64,000 nucleotides of DNA from Burkholderiales bacterium RIFCSPLOWO2_02_FULL_57_36 (GCA_001770855.1 MESE01000099.1:34451-98450), one strand, 5' to 3'; shown: positions 26,442-36,828, counted from the first letter of the stretch. The notes: generated from the letters alone by a model not told the origin. Numbers and translations: made by a program.

Positions 26442-27419
26442 ATGGATGTAATGTTATTGCAAACACGTCTAGGCCATACGTTCAAGGACACTGCATTGTT
26501 GCAGCAAGCCTTGACGCATCGCAGCCATAGCAGCTTGCATAACGAAAGACTTGAATTCCTGGGCGACTCGATTCTGAATTGTGCAGTCGCGTCACTGTTA
26601 TTCGATCGGTACAGCAAGATCGATGAAGGTGATTTGTCCCGTTTGCGCGCCAATCTGGTCAAGCAGCAATCGCTTTATGAAATCGCACAGCGGCTGGAGT
26701 TATCGCAGTTTCTCCGGTTAGGCGAGGGCGAGTTGAAATCAGGCGGATTTCGACGCCCGTCGATTTTGGCGGATACGCTTGAGGCGCTGTTCGGCGCCAT
26801 CTTTCTGGATGCGGGATTCAATGCGGCGCGGGATGTCATTCGCGCGCTTTACATTCCGATTCTCGATACGGTCGATCCAAAAACGCTTGGCAAGGATGCC
26901 AAGACTCTATTGCAGGAATATTTGCAGGGGAAGAAAATCGCGTTGCCGCAATATAACGTTGTGGCGACACACGGTGCCGCACATAATCAGGAGTTCGAGA
27001 TCGAGTGCCTGGTGCCCAAGCTGGAAATTCAAGTGTTCGGCACTGGCGGCAGTCGTCGCGCTGGCGAACAGGCAGCCGCCAAGCTGGCATTGGAAGCAGT
27101 GCAGACTGCGCTGGTTAAAACGCCGGCTACGGCACGCAAAAGCAAGCCTCGGACATCGCAGCTCAAGCTCGCGGGTATCGCAACTATTCAGCCTGATGCG
27201 CCAGTCGAACCGCCGCTTAAGCAATCAGCGAAATCCATTGCAAAAATCGACCCCGTGCCAGATTCGAAATCCGAATCCAGGCAAGAAGCAAAAAGCGGCG
27301 CAACGGTCGAACCCCTTAGCCGGGAAAAGTCAGAATCCAACGCAGCGAGCGCTAAGGAAAGCGCCGTAGCCGATGAGCCCGGTACACCCTTTGTAGTCAA
27401 CCAATCCAAGACCGCATGA
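26442..27419 (+). CDS. rnc: Ribonuclease III with C-terminal extension
   Basis: A double-strand-specific endoribonuclease. The signature [18 protein letters not shown] contains the catalytic acidic residues near residue 40, and the second metal-ligand region is [18 protein letters not shown]. The dsRNA-binding domain covers about residues 155-222. The final 100 or so residues (Lys/Pro/Ser/Glu-rich) are an extension absent from the roughly 226-residue E. coli enzyme; extended RNase III is known in Burkholderiales. The stop overlaps the era ATG (ATGA). Confidence 0.96.
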   Translation: MDVMLLQTRLGHTFKDTALLQQALTHRSHSSLHNERLEFLGDSILNCAVASLLFDRYSKIDEGDLSRLRANLVKQQSLYEIAQRLELSQFLRLGEGELKSGGFRRPSILADTLEALFGAIFLDAGFNAARDVIRALYIPILDTVDPKTLGKDAKTLLQEYLQGKKIALPQYNVVATHGAAHNQEFEIECLVPKLEIQVFGTGGSRRAGEQAAAKLALEAVQTALVKTPATARKSKPRTSQLKLAGIATIQPDAPVEPPLKQSAKSIAKIDPVPDSKSESRQEAKSGATVEPLSREKSESNAASAKESAVADEPGTPFVVNQSKTA

Positions 27420-28318
27420 CAGAATCCGCATCACCCACCGGCTTTCGGTGCGGGTATATCGCTATTGTAGGTCGCCCCAACGTTGGCAAATCAACGCTGA
27501 TGAATGCGCTGATCGGTGCAAAAGTGAGTATTACTTCGCGCAAGGCGCAAACCACGCGGCATCGCATTACCGGAATTCAGACGACCGAGGATACGCAGTT
27601 CATCTATGTCGATACGCCTGGATTTCAGACCCGTCATTCCAATGCATTGAACAAGACGCTTAACCGCACGGTAACCAACACGCTTACGGCGTCGGATGTG
27701 ATCTTGTTCATCATAGAGGCAGGTACATTCGGCCCGGCCGATCAGCAGGTGCTGGACCTGATTCCTAAAGACGTACCGTGCATCCTGGTGATCAACAAGT
27801 CGGACCGGGTAAAGGACAAGGCCGTGCTGATGCCATTTGCGCAGCAAATCGCCTCCAAGCATTCGTTCAGCGCAGTAGTGCCGGTTTCCGCCAAACTGCA
27901 TTTTCAACTGGATCATCTGCAAAGCGAAATTCGCGATCGCCTCTCTGAAAATGCACCAATTTTCGGCGAAGACGATATTACGGACCGAAGCGAGAAATTT
28001 CTGGCTGCCGAGATCGTGCGTGAAAAAGTGTTTCGCTTTGTTGGCGAAGAGTTGCCGTATACCAGTACCGTGCTGATAGAGAAATTCGAGCAAGAAGGTA
28101 ATTTGCGACGTGTATTTGCCGCGATTCTGGTGCAGCGCGATACCCACAAATCGATGGTGATCGGTCAAAAGGGCGCTCGGCTGAAGGATATTTCCACGCA
28201 AGCGCGGCTCGACATGGAAAAGCTGTTTGGCGGCCCGGTATATCTCGAAGTCTGGGTCAAGGTGAAGTCCGGGTGGGCCGATAATGAAGCCGGATTACGC
28301 GCATACGGATACGAATAA
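27416..28318 (+). CDS. era: GTPase Era
   Basis: A 300-residue essential GTPase in 30S maturation. G1 is GRPNVGKS (residues 19-26), G3 is DTPGFQT and G4 is NKSDRVKD. The C-terminal KH domain includes [12 protein letters not shown], which binds the 3' end of 16S rRNA. It overlaps rnc by 4 bp, the conserved rnc-era pair. Confidence 0.97.
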   Translation: MTESASPTGFRCGYIAIVGRPNVGKSTLMNALIGAKVSITSRKAQTTRHRITGIQTTEDTQFIYVDTPGFQTRHSNALNKTLNRTVTNTLTASDVILFIIEAGTFGPADQQVLDLIPKDVPCILVINKSDRVKDKAVLMPFAQQIASKHSFSAVVPVSAKLHFQLDHLQSEIRDRLSENAPIFGEDDITDRSEKFLAAEIVREKVFRFVGEELPYTSTVLIEKFEQEGNLRRVFAAILVQRDTHKSMVIGQKGARLKDISTQARLDMEKLFGGPVYLEVWVKVKSGWADNEAGLRAYGYE

Positions 28319-28331
28319 ACTGTCCCATACG

Positions 28332-29231
28332 ATGGACCTTATTCCCTCCGACATGAAATCCGGTCCGAAGGCTTTGGCATCTGCATCAGGAATGTCTGGG
28401 TTAAACGGCGAAAAGAATGCTGACCCGGATATTGCCTTTGAACATCAAGAGCACGGGATGGACGATCCCTCGTTTTCCGGCGTGACTTCAACAGTCAAAC
28501 GCGCGAAGTTTTCCGGTAAAGAAAACAAAGTCAGCGACCAGCCCGGCTTCGTGCTCCACAGCTATCCGTACAAAGAAACCAGTCTGATCGTTGATATATT
28601 CACGCGCGACTACGGGCGCATTGCGTTGATTGCCAAAGGCGCCAAACGGCCACATTCAAAATTGCGCGGCGTGCTGCAGACATTTCAACCTTTATCGATC
28701 AGTTGGAGCGGAAAATCCGAAATCCGTACGCTGGTGGCCGCGGAATGGGTAGGCGGACTGCTGCCGTTGGAGCGGTCCGCGCTTTTATGCGGTTTTTATC
28801 TCAACGAACTATTGGTCAAATTTCTCGCGCGTGACGATGCGCATTCGAGGCTGTTCGATCATTATGTCGCAACGCTGAACCAGCTTGCTCATAATGAGCC
28901 GCCGATCATCGTATTGCGCAAATTTGAATTGGCCTTGCTGAAGGAAACGGGGTTCGCCGGCGACCTGGCCATCAGTACAACGACGGCCGAGCCGGTCGAG
29001 CCCGACCGGATTTATGTGGTCGACCCGGAACGCGGTCCGCGTCATGCGCAAACAGCTGACATGTGGCCCCGGGTTTCCGGGAAAACCCTGCTCGACATGG
29101 AACGTGAAAACTACGCAGACGCGACAACTCAGATGCAGAGCAAATTTTTAATGCGCTTCCTGCTTGCGCATCATTTGGGCGGCACATCGCTCAACACCAG
29201 GCAGATTCTGATAGATTTGATGCAATTATAA
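28332..29231 (+). CDS. recO: DNA repair protein RecO with N-terminal extension
   Basis: A RecO family protein helping RecR load RecA on SSB-coated DNA. The conserved OB-fold N-terminal domain begins at [20 protein letters not shown]. The helical part contains [15 protein letters not shown] and [10 protein letters not shown]. Before the OB fold there is a non-conserved polar stretch. Possible starts are ATG at 28284 (inside era), 28332, 28353, 28392 and 28458, none with a strong Shine-Dalgarno, so the true N terminus is unclear. I list 28332 as the first ATG outside era. Typical RecO is about 240-250 aa. Confidence 0.88.
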   Translation: MDLIPSDMKSGPKALASASGMSGLNGEKNADPDIAFEHQEHGMDDPSFSGVTSTVKRAKFSGKENKVSDQPGFVLHSYPYKETSLIVDIFTRDYGRIALIAKGAKRPHSKLRGVLQTFQPLSISWSGKSEIRTLVAAEWVGGLLPLERSALLCGFYLNELLVKFLARDDAHSRLFDHYVATLNQLAHNEPPIIVLRKFELALLKETGFAGDLAISTTTAEPVEPDRIYVVDPERGPRHAQTADMWPRVSGKTLLDMERENYADATTQMQSKFLMRFLLAHHLGGTSLNTRQILIDLMQL

Positions 29232-29265
29232 AATCCGGACCAGAACACCTTTACTGTAAACGCAA

Positions 29266-30033
29266 ATGAGTTTTTTACAACCGCATAACCAGCTCATCGA
29301 TTTGGGCGTCAACATCGATCATGTCGCGACATTGCGCAATGCCCGCGGGACTCCGTATCCGGACCCGTTACAGGCGGCCTTGACAGCCGAAGAGGCCGGA
29401 GCCGACGCGATCACGCTGCATTTGCGCGAGGACCGCCGCCACATCCGCGACGCCGACGTAGAATCCATTCGGCCTCGGTTGCGCACGCGGATGAATCTGG
29501 AGTCCGCCGTCACATCCGAAATGATCGACTTTTCCTGCAGTATCAAACCGCAAGACGTATGTCTTGTTCCAGAAAGGCGTGCGGAGATTACGACCGAAGG
29601 TGGGCTCGATGTCGTCAAATATTTTTCCGAGGTGCGCGCAGCGGTAAGACAATTGCAAGCCGAGGGCATCCGCGTGAGCTTGTTCATCGATGCCGATGCC
29701 GCGCAAATCCGGGCTTCGGCCGAATCCGGGGCGACCGTGATCGAACTTCACACGGGTCGCTATGCGGACGCGCAAGATATGGGCATGCAGCAAAAAGAGT
29801 TGGCGCGAATTGCGCAGGGAGTCCAGGTCGGATTGAAGCTGGGGCTTAAGGTCAACGCGGGCCATGGCTTGCACTACACGAATGTACAGCCGATCGCCGC
29901 ACTTACCGGCATCGCCGAACTAAATATCGGCCACGCGATTGTCGCGCATGCAGTGTTTGCCGGCTGGCAGAATGCCGTGCGTGAAATGAAGGCCATCATG
30001 ATGAGCGCGCGCTTGGCGGCCTTGAAAAAATGA
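29266..30033 (+). CDS. pdxJ: Pyridoxine 5'-phosphate synthase
   Basis: A 255-residue TIM-barrel enzyme condensing 1-deoxyxylulose-5-phosphate with 3-amino-2-oxopropyl phosphate to make PNP. Signature segments are [43 protein letters not shown] and [11 protein letters not shown], plus [14 protein letters not shown] at the C terminus. The gene overlaps acpS by 4 bp, the usual pdxJ-acpS order. Confidence 0.97.
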   Translation: MSFLQPHNQLIDLGVNIDHVATLRNARGTPYPDPLQAALTAEEAGADAITLHLREDRRHIRDADVESIRPRLRTRMNLESAVTSEMIDFSCSIKPQDVCLVPERRAEITTEGGLDVVKYFSEVRAAVRQLQAEGIRVSLFIDADAAQIRASAESGATVIELHTGRYADAQDMGMQQKELARIAQGVQVGLKLGLKVNAGHGLHYTNVQPIAALTGIAELNIGHAIVAHAVFAGWQNAVREMKAIMMSARLAALKK

Positions 30034-30434
30034 TCTTTGGAATCGGTACCGATATTATCCAGATTCCCCGGATTGAGGCGGCGCTTGCTCGCAATGGCGA
30101 GCGCTTTGCCGAGAAAATTCTCGGTCCGGAAGAACTGGAAAAATACCGGCGCCGCAAATTCAAGGTGGAAGCCCGCGGAATTCGTTTTCTCGCTACGCGC
30201 TTCGCTGCGAAGGAAGCGTTTTCAAAAGCAATCGGTTTGGGGATGCATATGCCCATGACCTGGCGTGCAATGCAAGTACTGAATGTCACCAGCGGAAAGC
30301 CTGTTGCCGTAACCAGCGGCGCGCTAAAAGAATTCATGGATTTGCACGGCTTGACCGCGCAAGTGTCGATTACCGATGAAGTAGAGTATGCGGTTGCTTT
30401 CGTGATCGTAGAGAAGAACCAACATCAAGAATGA
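30030..30434 (+). CDS. acpS: Holo-ACP synthase
   Basis: A 134-residue phosphopantetheinyl transferase that converts apo-ACP (gene at 16.7 kb) to holo-ACP. The motifs are [13 protein letters not shown] with the Mg-binding Asp, and [17 protein letters not shown] with the catalytic Glu/Lys. The start overlaps the pdxJ stop, and its end overlaps the nagZ start (ATGA at 30431). Confidence 0.96.
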   Translation: MIFGIGTDIIQIPRIEAALARNGERFAEKILGPEELEKYRRRKFKVEARGIRFLATRFAAKEAFSKAIGLGMHMPMTWRAMQVLNVTSGKPVAVTSGALKEFMDLHGLTAQVSITDEVEYAVAFVIVEKNQHQE

Positions 30435-31483
30435 ATAACATGAAAAACTCCGACCACAATCTTGGCCCGGTCATGCTTGACGTGGCGGGCACCGCACTGA
30501 CTATCGACGACATCCGTCGCATCCAGCATCCGCTTACGGGCGGCGTGATTTTATTCGCGCGCAATTATGAAAACCGAGCACAATTGACTGCATTGACCAC
30601 GGCAATTCACGCGGTGCGTCCTGGGGTGCTGATTGCGGTAGACCATGAGGGCGGGCGCGTGCAACGCTTCAAAACGGACGGCTTCACCAAACTCCCCGCA
30701 ATGCGCAAGCTTGGCGAGTTATGGGATCGCGATGTACTGGGGGCGGCGAGAGCGGCGACCGACGTCGGCTTCGTTCTGGGCGCGGAACTGCGCGCATGCG
30801 GCGTCGATCTGTCGTTTACGCCGGTGCTCGATCTCGATTATGGCGAGTCAGGCGTGATTGGCGATCGCGCATTCCATCGTGACGCACGGGTGGTGACGTT
30901 GCTGGCGAAAAGCCTGAACCATGGGCTGGCATTGGCCGGAATGGCCAATTGCGGAAAGCATTTTCCGGGGCACGGCTTCGTCAAGGCTGACTCGCATGTT
31001 GCGATTCCGGTCGATGAACGCGCTTTGAAGGAAATTCTGGCCGAAGATGCCGCACCCTACGAATGGCTGGGCATGAGCCTGTCAGGCGTGATGCCGGCAC
31101 ATGTAATTTATCCCAAAGTCGATAAGCATCCGGCGGGATTTTCGAAAAAATGGCTCTCGATGCTGCGCAAGGATTTCGGATTTGAAGGCGTCATTTTCAG
31201 CGATGATCTCAGCATGGAGGGCGCAAGTGTCGCAGGTACCGTAATCGATGGCGCGAACGCGGCTCTAAATGCGGGTTGCGATATGGTGCTCATCTGCAAT
31301 TCTCCGGATAAGGCCGATCAACTGCTTGATGGCCTGAATCCGGTGGCAATGACTGCCCATCTTGAAATATCTGCGGTCAGAATTGCATCGTTGGTTCCGC
31401 AAACAACTTCATCGACCTGGCATGAATTGCAGCAGAATTCACGCTATCGCTCCGCAAAACGTGTGGCGCAATCGTTGACGTGA
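30431..31483 (+). CDS. nagZ: Beta-N-acetylhexosaminidase NagZ
   Basis: A 350-residue cytoplasmic family-3 glycosidase that removes GlcNAc from anhydromuropeptides in peptidoglycan recycling. The motifs are [22 protein letters not shown] with KADSH (the flexible loop His/Asp pair), and [12 protein letters not shown] with the nucleophilic Asp. There is no signal peptide. It overlaps acpS by 4 bp, ending the long lepA-to-nagZ gene run. Confidence 0.95.
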   Translation: MNNMKNSDHNLGPVMLDVAGTALTIDDIRRIQHPLTGGVILFARNYENRAQLTALTTAIHAVRPGVLIAVDHEGGRVQRFKTDGFTKLPAMRKLGELWDRDVLGAARAATDVGFVLGAELRACGVDLSFTPVLDLDYGESGVIGDRAFHRDARVVTLLAKSLNHGLALAGMANCGKHFPGHGFVKADSHVAIPVDERALKEILAEDAAPYEWLGMSLSGVMPAHVIYPKVDKHPAGFSKKWLSMLRKDFGFEGVIFSDDLSMEGASVAGTVIDGANAALNAGCDMVLICNSPDKADQLLDGLNPVAMTAHLEISAVRIASLVPQTTSSTWHELQQNSRYRSAKRVAQSLT

Positions 31484-31539
31484 ACTTCACGATTTAGCCA
31501 GATGTTTAACTGAGTAAATTTATTGATCCGGTTTCTGTA

Positions 31540-33396
31540 ATGACTGAACCCGCTGCACCTGATGCTCGTACGGTGGTTCTGGAGACCGTCGCCAAACTTC
31601 CCCATCTGCCGGGCGTGTACCGCTATTTCGACGCGGACAATAATTTACTGTATGTAGGCAAGGCACGCGACCTGAAGAAGCGCGTGTCGAGTTATTTTCA
31701 AAAAACCTTCGCCAGTCCACGCACGGCAATGATGGTAGAGCGCATAGCGCGCCTTGAAACCACAGTGACGCGCAGTGAAGCTGAAGCGCTGCTGCTTGAA
31801 AACAATCTCATAAAAACGCTGCAGCCGCGTTTCAATATTCTTTTCCGGGATGACAAATCCTATCCATACCTGAAGATCACCGGCCAGGAGTTTCCGCGGA
31901 TCGCCTATTATCGCGGCGCGGTGGATAAGAAAAATCAGTACTTCGGTCCTTTCCCAAGCGCATGGGCGGTCAAGGAGTCGATGCAGATCCTCCAAAAGGT
32001 TTTTTTATTGCGGACTTGTGAAGACTCCGTGTTTGCCAATCGTACGCGGCCTTGCCTGCTGCATCAGATTCAGCGTTGCAGCGCGCCATGCGTCAATGCG
32101 ATCGCCAAAGAGGATTATCTGGCCGACGTCGAAAATGCGGCGAAGTTTTTGCGCGGCCGACAGACGGAAGTGCTGGAAGCGCTGGAAGCAAAGATGCACG
32201 GTTTTGCGGCTGATCTGAAATTCGAGCAAGCCGCTTCCGTACGTAATCAGATCACGGCGCTTTCGCGTGTATTGCATCAGCAGACCATGGAAACCGGCGG
32301 AGACGCCGACATCGATATCATTGCGGTGATCGTGCGCGGCGGGCGCGCCTGCGTTAATCTTGCGATGGTGAGAGGCGGCCGGCATCTCGGCGATCGTGCC
32401 TACTTCCCGGTCCATGTGGACGGCGCATTGACGGTAGCCGACGACACGATCGAAGTGGAAGTTTTGAAGGCATTCATTGCGCAGCACTACATCGATAAAT
32501 TCATCCCCGGTACGCTTATCCTGAATGTTGAATTCGATGAGCCTGAGCTGATGCTCGCATTGATGGAGCAATGCGGCCACCGCACCAATCTGGTATTTCA
32601 GCCCCAGGGGCAGCGCCGCCAGTGGCTGGAAATGGCGCATAAGGGAGCGGAAATTTCGCTGGCCCGGCTATTGTCTGAACAAGGTTCCCAGCAGGCCAGA
32701 ACGCGCGCATTGATCGATACGCTTGGCATTGATATCGAAGACATCGACACGCTTCGGATTGAGTGCTTCGACATCAGCCATACGCAAGGCGAGGCGACAC
32801 AGGCGTCCTGCGTCGTATTCCATCACCACGCGATGCAAAATGCCGAATATCGCCGATACAACATTAGCGATATCACCCCCGGCGACGATTATGCGGCGAT
32901 GCGCCAGGTGTTGATGAGGCGCTATGAAAAAGTCGCCAACGGAGATGGTGTGATGCCGGACATCGTCTTGATCGACGGCGGAAAAGGACAGGTGGAAATG
33001 GCCCGGCAAGTGTTTGTCGAACTTGGTCTCGACATTACGCTGATTGTCGGCGTCGCAAAAGGAGAGGGCCGCAAAGTCGGATTGGAGAGTTTGGTCTTCG
33101 CCGACGATCGTCCCGCACTGGAATTGGGCAAGGACTCGGCAGCCTTGATGCTGATTGCGCAGATTCGCGACGAAGCGCACCGCTTCGCGATTACCGGAAT
33201 GCGCGCCAAGCGGGCGAAATCGCGGCAGACGTCACGCCTTGAAGAGATTGAAGGGATCGGTGCCAAGCGGCGTCAGAAACTGCTGGCGCGCTTTGGCGGG
33301 CTGCGCGGAGTGGCGGATGCCAGCGTAGACGATCTCGCTTCGGTGGAGGGAATTTCTCGGCAATTGGCAGAAGACATTTATAAACAATTGCATTAA
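31540..33396 (+). CDS. uvrC: UvrABC system protein C
   Basis: A 618-residue nuclease subunit of nucleotide excision repair. The GIY-YIG domain near the N terminus reads [19 protein letters not shown] Cys-rich segment ([16 protein letters not shown]) follows, then the UVR domain (about residues 205-240). The RNase H-like second nuclease domain includes [16 protein letters not shown] and [12 protein letters not shown]. Helix-hairpin-helix repeats at the C terminus contain [17 protein letters not shown]. It is followed by pgsA, the usual uvrC-pgsA pair. Confidence 0.97.
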   Translation: MTEPAAPDARTVVLETVAKLPHLPGVYRYFDADNNLLYVGKARDLKKRVSSYFQKTFASPRTAMMVERIARLETTVTRSEAEALLLENNLIKTLQPRFNILFRDDKSYPYLKITGQEFPRIAYYRGAVDKKNQYFGPFPSAWAVKESMQILQKVFLLRTCEDSVFANRTRPCLLHQIQRCSAPCVNAIAKEDYLADVENAAKFLRGRQTEVLEALEAKMHGFAADLKFEQAASVRNQITALSRVLHQQTMETGGDADIDIIAVIVRGGRACVNLAMVRGGRHLGDRAYFPVHVDGALTVADDTIEVEVLKAFIAQHYIDKFIPGTLILNVEFDEPELMLALMEQCGHRTNLVFQPQGQRRQWLEMAHKGAEISLARLLSEQGSQQARTRALIDTLGIDIEDIDTLRIECFDISHTQGEATQASCVVFHHHAMQNAEYRRYNISDITPGDDYAAMRQVLMRRYEKVANGDGVMPDIVLIDGGKGQVEMARQVFVELGLDITLIVGVAKGEGRKVGLESLVFADDRPALELGKDSAALMLIAQIRDEAHRFAITGMRAKRAKSRQTSRLEEIEGIGAKRRQKLLARFGGLRGVADASVDDLASVEGISRQLAEDIYKQLH

Positions 33397-33457
33397 ATTA
33401 AGCTCATAATTGCGTTTTTGCGATTCAAGCGCCATCTCCTCGATAAAAGCTTAATTT

Positions 33458-34042
33458 ATGCCGTTTAATATTCCTATCCTGCTTACCTGGTTACGCGTCG
33501 CGCTGATTCCATTGGTAGTGGGCGTGTTCTATCTACCAGACACTTGGCTTTCGCCGTTTGAAAAAGGCGTGGCATCGACCGCCATTTTCATTGTCGCCGC
33601 GCTCACCGATTGGTTTGACGGTTTCCTTGCACGGCGCTGGAATGAGACATCCGCTTTTGGCGCCTTCCTCGACCCGGTCGCCGACAAGTTGATGGTCGCG
33701 GGCGCGTTGCTGGTGCTGGTGTACCTGGACCGGGCCAATGCAATGGTCGCATTCGTCATCATCGGGCGGGAAATTGCGATCTCCGCATTGCGTGAATGGA
33801 TGGCGCAGATTGGCGCATCGAAATCGGTAGCCGTCAGCTCGATTGGAAAAATAAAGACGATCGCGCAGATGGTGGCGATCCCGATGCTGCTCTATTACGG
33901 CACACTGTTCGATGTTATCGACACGCGTATTTGGGGGCAATGGTTGCTGGGTATTGCCGCTGTCCTGACGGTATGGTCGATGTTTTATTATCTGCGCAAA
34001 GCATGGCCGTTGATCAAGGCGACTGCGGGCCATTTGCCTTGA
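33458..34042 (+). CDS. pgsA: CDP-diacylglycerol-glycerol-3-phosphate 3-phosphatidyltransferase
   Basis: A 194-residue inner-membrane enzyme of phosphatidylglycerol synthesis. The CDP-alcohol phosphotransferase motif is complete from Asp-x2-Asp-Gly-x2-Ala-Arg ([10 protein letters not shown]) through Gly-x3-Asp-x3-Asp (GAFLDPVAD), near residues 50-75. About four to five hydrophobic helices are seen. It lies directly upstream of the tRNA-Gly/Cys/Leu group, as in related species. Confidence 0.96.
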   Translation: MPFNIPILLTWLRVALIPLVVGVFYLPDTWLSPFEKGVASTAIFIVAALTDWFDGFLARRWNETSAFGAFLDPVADKLMVAGALLVLVYLDRANAMVAFVIIGREIAISALREWMAQIGASKSVAVSSIGKIKTIAQMVAIPMLLYYGTLFDVIDTRIWGQWLLGIAAVLTVWSMFYYLRKAWPLIKATAGHLP

Positions 34043-34060
34043 TTGAAGTGCTCCGATTGC

Positions 34061-34088
34061 TTGACAACGATACGGAATCGTCTATAAT
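34061..34088 (+). promoter_or_regulatory. Consensus sigma-70 promoter for tRNA-Gly
   Basis: A perfect TTGACA (34061-34066), a 16-nt spacer and a perfect TATAAT (34083-34088), followed by a GC-containing discriminator (TGCGC). The tRNA begins 17 bp downstream of the -10. Confidence 0.9.
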
Positions 34089-34105
34089 TGCGCTTCTTCA
34101 TTGAT

Positions 34106-34181
34106 GCGGGAGTAGCTCAGTTGGTAGAGCGCAACCTTGCCAAGGTTGAGGTCGAGAGTTCGAGACTCTTCTCCCGCTCCA
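34106..34181 (+). tRNA. tRNA-Gly (GCC)
   Basis: 76 nt including encoded CCA. The acceptor stem GCGGGAG pairs with CTCCCGC. The D-arm is AGCTCAGTTGGTAGAGC. The anticodon loop TTGCCAA has anticodon GCC. The T-loop TTCGAGA is present. Its own consensus promoter lies just upstream and a terminator just downstream. Confidence 0.97.
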
Positions 34182-34190
34182 GTATTCGAA

Positions 34191-34219
34191 AAAGGGAAGC
34201 TCACAAGGCTTCCTTTTTT
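34191..34219 (+). terminator. Terminator after tRNA-Gly
   Basis: GGAAGC (34195-34200) pairs with GCTTCC (34208-34213), flanked by A-rich and T-rich runs (seven T). Confidence 0.75.
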
Positions 34220-34307
34220 TATTGATAGAATACCGTTTCGTCTGATCTTCGCGATGGGATTTTTCAAGCAGCACAGTTTTGATTTCGCGGTTACAATACG
34301 CACCCGT

Positions 34308-34381
34308 GGCGGGGTAGCAAAGTGGTTATGCAGCGGCCTGCAAAGCCGTTTACGCCGGTTCGATCCCGACCCCCGCCTCCA
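34308..34381 (+). tRNA. tRNA-Cys (GCA)
   Basis: 74 nt with encoded CCA. The acceptor GGCGGGG pairs with CCCCGCC. The anticodon loop CTGCAAA has anticodon GCA. The T-loop is TTCGATC. It is followed at once by a strong terminator. A TACAAT at 34292-34297 is a possible -10, with no good -35. Confidence 0.96.
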
Positions 34382-34387
34382 AATTTT

Positions 34388-34413
34388 AAAAAGCGCCGAG
34401 GCGCTTTTTTTTT
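34388..34413 (+). terminator. Terminator after tRNA-Cys
   Basis: AAAAGCGCC and GGCGCTTTT pair around a short GA loop, followed by a run of T (34405-34413). Confidence 0.88.
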
Positions 34414-34439
34414 GCTGTCTTGTTTTAAAATCGCACTAT

Positions 34440-34532
34440 GCCCGAGTGGTGAAATTGGTAGACACAGCGGACTTAAAATCCGCCGCTACCCTGAAAAGGG
34501 GCGTACCGGTTCGATTCCGGTCTCGGGCACCA
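34440..34532 (+). tRNA. tRNA-Leu (UAA)
   Basis: 93 nt with encoded CCA and the long variable arm of a class II tRNA. The acceptor GCCCGAG pairs with CTCGGGC. The anticodon loop CTTAAAA has anticodon TAA. The variable arm stem is CCC...GGG. Only a weak hairpin (AACCCAT/ATGGGTT, 34576-34596) follows, without a U-tract. Confidence 0.96.
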
Positions 34533-35002
34533 CGCTTTACTTCCTGATTGCGCACAGCGCACTGCATTGCACGAAAACCCATATCTCCGATGGGTTGTGT
34601 CATCGTTCAAACTTTGGTTTCCCTTTTCGCCGAAGGCCATGATCACCGGCGCTAAACGCCACTCCCAGATCCCAAACATACTCTGCCCGGCCACCCACGC
34701 GTTTTCATCCTCTACAAGCGATCCACGTTCTTCTGTAACTGTCCACGTTCACTGTAATGCTGTACTAACGGAAGCGCCGTCGTGTTGAACGACCGTTTTC
34801 TTGATGTTGTCTTACAGTGTCGAATATCAGGGACATACCGACATTCGCCTGAATAGAAGCAGAATGATCGGAACAAGAGGTCGGACGAGGTGGCAGATAT
34901 TCGATAGATTAATTCTGCCCTGATTTTCACGTGTGTTCAGGGAACTGACTCTACCGAGAACAGACCGGCATTCCTGTTCGGAGCAGTACACGGGATTGCA
35001 AT
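34533..35002. other. Gene-poor interval between tRNA-Leu and the DoxX-like gene
   Basis: About 470 bp without a gene I can support. Short frames exist on both strands (for example 34712-34930 on the minus strand, Cys/Arg-rich) but show no recognisable domain. Small inverted repeats occur: AACCCAT/ATGGGTT (34576-34596) and CCCTGA/TCAGGG near 34918-34941. The composition differs from the flanking housekeeping DNA and the interval may be a decayed insertion. No second copy of the tRNA-Leu 3' end was seen, so there is no sign of an attachment-site pair. Confidence 0.5.
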
Positions 35003-36139
35003 TCATTTGCCGTAATAGAGCCGATGCCCGCCATAAAAGAATGCCGTCATCAACAATAGCGCAACGTAGAAAAGGATCGCATTCAGCACTGCATGCTGGG
35101 CATGCGTCTTGTGCGGCAACAATGCTGGTATCGACGTCTGGTTATGACTGAAGATCAGCAAGATCAATACGGCAATGAACAGCGCATGACCGATTGCATC
35201 AATCAAACCAAAAATAGGAACTGCCGACACAAGGAAAATCAATAGCACAGCTGCTGCCATGCGGCTTGCCAACGCGCCGGTGAGTAAGAAGAATGCCGCG
35301 GCGAATTCAATGAAGCCTGCTGCTGCCATATAAAGCTCTGAATCGAGGCCGAACGATATGCCAGGGTGGCTCTGCAGAATGGGAAAGCTCCATTCAGGAT
35401 AAGCGAGTTTTTCTATGCCGGCCCACATCAAGGTAATGCCGGTAAAGATACGGAGAATGTTCCGGGCGAGCGCCGCATAAGACGTACCGAACAATGAGAT
35501 GATGAAAATATACGCCGCCACTCCAAGGAAAATCGGGTAGTCGAGAAGATGGAACATTCCATAGCGATGTGCTGCTATCGCATATAAAACCGCAATGCCA
35601 ATGCCGGACAGGAACGCGGTATGGCGACTGACTACCGCCACGGCAATGGCAATCTGCAGGACTTCCACCCACTTCCTATCACTCGCTACTATATTCAACT
35701 CAGGCGTCAGCAAGATATCGCCATACCAGAAAATGGAAATGAAAAAAGCGAAGATGCTTACCTGCATAACACGAAAAAACTGCGGCTCTATCCATGCATT
35801 ACTTCGGATTAACAATGTTTTTAGCTGGATGTTATTGGATACAAGATAGTTGTCTGCATAACCTGCGAAGCCTATGACGGGTAAAAGCATCGCGCAAAAC
35901 AAAACAACATAGAAATTAGTGAAAACAAAGTAGACAGACCGGGGAGGAATGGTCAGATCGTAGGCGGAAAACCATTTGGCATGGGCCAGCGCATCGGAGC
36001 TTAAAAAGATCAGCAGAAAAACCGATGCTACCGACAATACGCTTTTCAACGACACTGGCTTTACACTAAAGATGAATTTAGCAAATTGCTTATTGGGGGA
36101 CGTACGGAACCGCCTAGCACGGCCGACATACCCATCCAT
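35003..36139 (-). CDS. DoxX-like integral membrane protein
   Basis: A 378-residue multi-pass membrane protein. After a basic N terminus comes a signal-like helix ending in DALAHAKWF; an AHxKWF start of the mature part is common in DoxX-family proteins. About nine or ten hydrophobic helices follow, with RILRIFTGITLMWAGIEKLAYPEW and a late AAGFIEFAAAFFLLTG resembling the DoxX core. The annotated ATG at 36139 lacks a Shine-Dalgarno, and a later start is possible. Codon use is richer in A/T-ending codons than its neighbours, and the gene stands alone between two gene-poor intervals, suggesting acquisition. Function is unknown. Confidence 0.75.
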   Translation of the reverse strand: MDGYVGRARRFRTSPNKQFAKFIFSVKPVSLKSVLSVASVFLLIFLSSDALAHAKWFSAYDLTIPPRSVYFVFTNFYVVLFCAMLLPVIGFAGYADNYLVSNNIQLKTLLIRSNAWIEPQFFRVMQVSIFAFFISIFWYGDILLTPELNIVASDRKWVEVLQIAIAVAVVSRHTAFLSGIGIAVLYAIAAHRYGMFHLLDYPIFLGVAAYIFIISLFGTSYAALARNILRIFTGITLMWAGIEKLAYPEWSFPILQSHPGISFGLDSELYMAAAGFIEFAAAFFLLTGALASRMAAAVLLIFLVSAVPIFGLIDAIGHALFIAVLILLIFSHNQTSIPALLPHKTHAQHAVLNAILFYVALLLMTAFFYGGHRLYYGK

Positions 36140-36756
36140 TCACATGAGCGACAAAGAATTACAAGAGAAGAGTTTTTATTTTTTTCGAAAATCATATTCA
36201 ACTTGTCTCACTATTTATTGAAGTCCATAGACGAAAGTTGACATTATATAACTATATTGACGCCCGCCAAGACTGAGAATTCTCATGATCGCTTGCGGTG
36301 CAAGGGCCGAGAACTAAGAAAAGAAGCGGTAACCCTAACGACCGCCATCGGGCAATTGGGCGGCTGGCGTTGAATCATCAACAGTAATTACCGTGCCATG
36401 CCAGGGGCGATTCGTCAGTTTGTCAGGATTAGCGGCACGACAGGACAGTAGCGTTAGGTTTGGCCAATACCGGCCCGCCCATCGAAGTGGAGTAGCCGCT
36501 TGCATAATGGGAACGGCTGGCGCCCGCCAAGCTTGCCGAGCGTCTTTTTTGGACGCTCATTTGGCCTGTGCGGCGTTAGTGTTGCCACATAGCGCGATGC
36601 TTTGGCAGGGATGGCTTGCGCCGCTATCGGGAACCGGGCGAAGGCACGCTAAGAATCCTTTTTTTGATACGGTTGAACCTGTATACGGAAAAGGCTTTTT
36701 ATCAGTTATCGTGAATAGCCAGCATCATTTTTTTTACTTACGCTATGGAAGCTTCA

Positions 36757-36784
36757 TTAAACTTTCGTTAATCCGGTATATAAT
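36757..36784 (+). promoter_or_regulatory. Promoter of the plus-strand acyl-CoA dehydrogenase operon
   Basis: TTAAAC (36757-36762), 16 nt, TATAAT (36779-36784). The predicted start site near 36791 falls inside the palindromic operator at 36788-36799, which fits repression. Confidence 0.55.
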
Positions 36785-36787
36785 TTT

Positions 36788-36799
36788 GCACGGTCGTGC
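36788..36799. promoter_or_regulatory. Palindromic operator, copy A
   Basis: GCACG-GT-CGTGC, flanked by T-runs. It lies immediately after the -10 element, 29 bp before the start codon. It matches the site at 43474-43485 in eight of twelve core bases exactly and in full dyad form (NACG-GT-CGTN). The regulator is probably of TetR type (inference). Confidence 0.55.
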
Positions 36800-36828
36800 T
36801 TTTTGGCTGAATTGACAATGGAGACAGC

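Larger units (their letters stand above)
36140..36828. other. Gene-poor interval upstream of the acyl-CoA dehydrogenase operon
   Basis: About 690 bp without a convincing gene. A 140-codon frame at 36393-36815 has no recognisable domain and no Shine-Dalgarno. A frame ending at a TGA at 36371-36373 reads ELRKEAVTLTTAIGQLGGWR, vaguely like the C terminus of a Tn5/IS4-type transposase, but upstream residues are not coherent. The 11-mer CGCCCGCCAAG occurs twice (about 36263 and 36520). GAGCGTC/GACGCTC forms a hairpin at 36538-36558. The last 75 bp contain the promoter and operator of the next operon. Confidence 0.5.

Noticed and set aside
34712..34930. 72-codon minus-strand Cys/Arg-rich frame after tRNA-Leu
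   Set aside because: No recognisable domain and no ribosome-binding site. It could be part of a decayed element, but this cannot be supported.
36393..36815. 140-codon plus-strand frame upstream of the acyl-CoA dehydrogenase operon
   Set aside because: No Shine-Dalgarno or domain is seen, and its 3' end runs through the promoter and operator of the next operon.
34440..36828. Integrative element using tRNA-Leu as attachment site
   Set aside because: No integrase gene and no second copy of the tRNA 3' end were found downstream.
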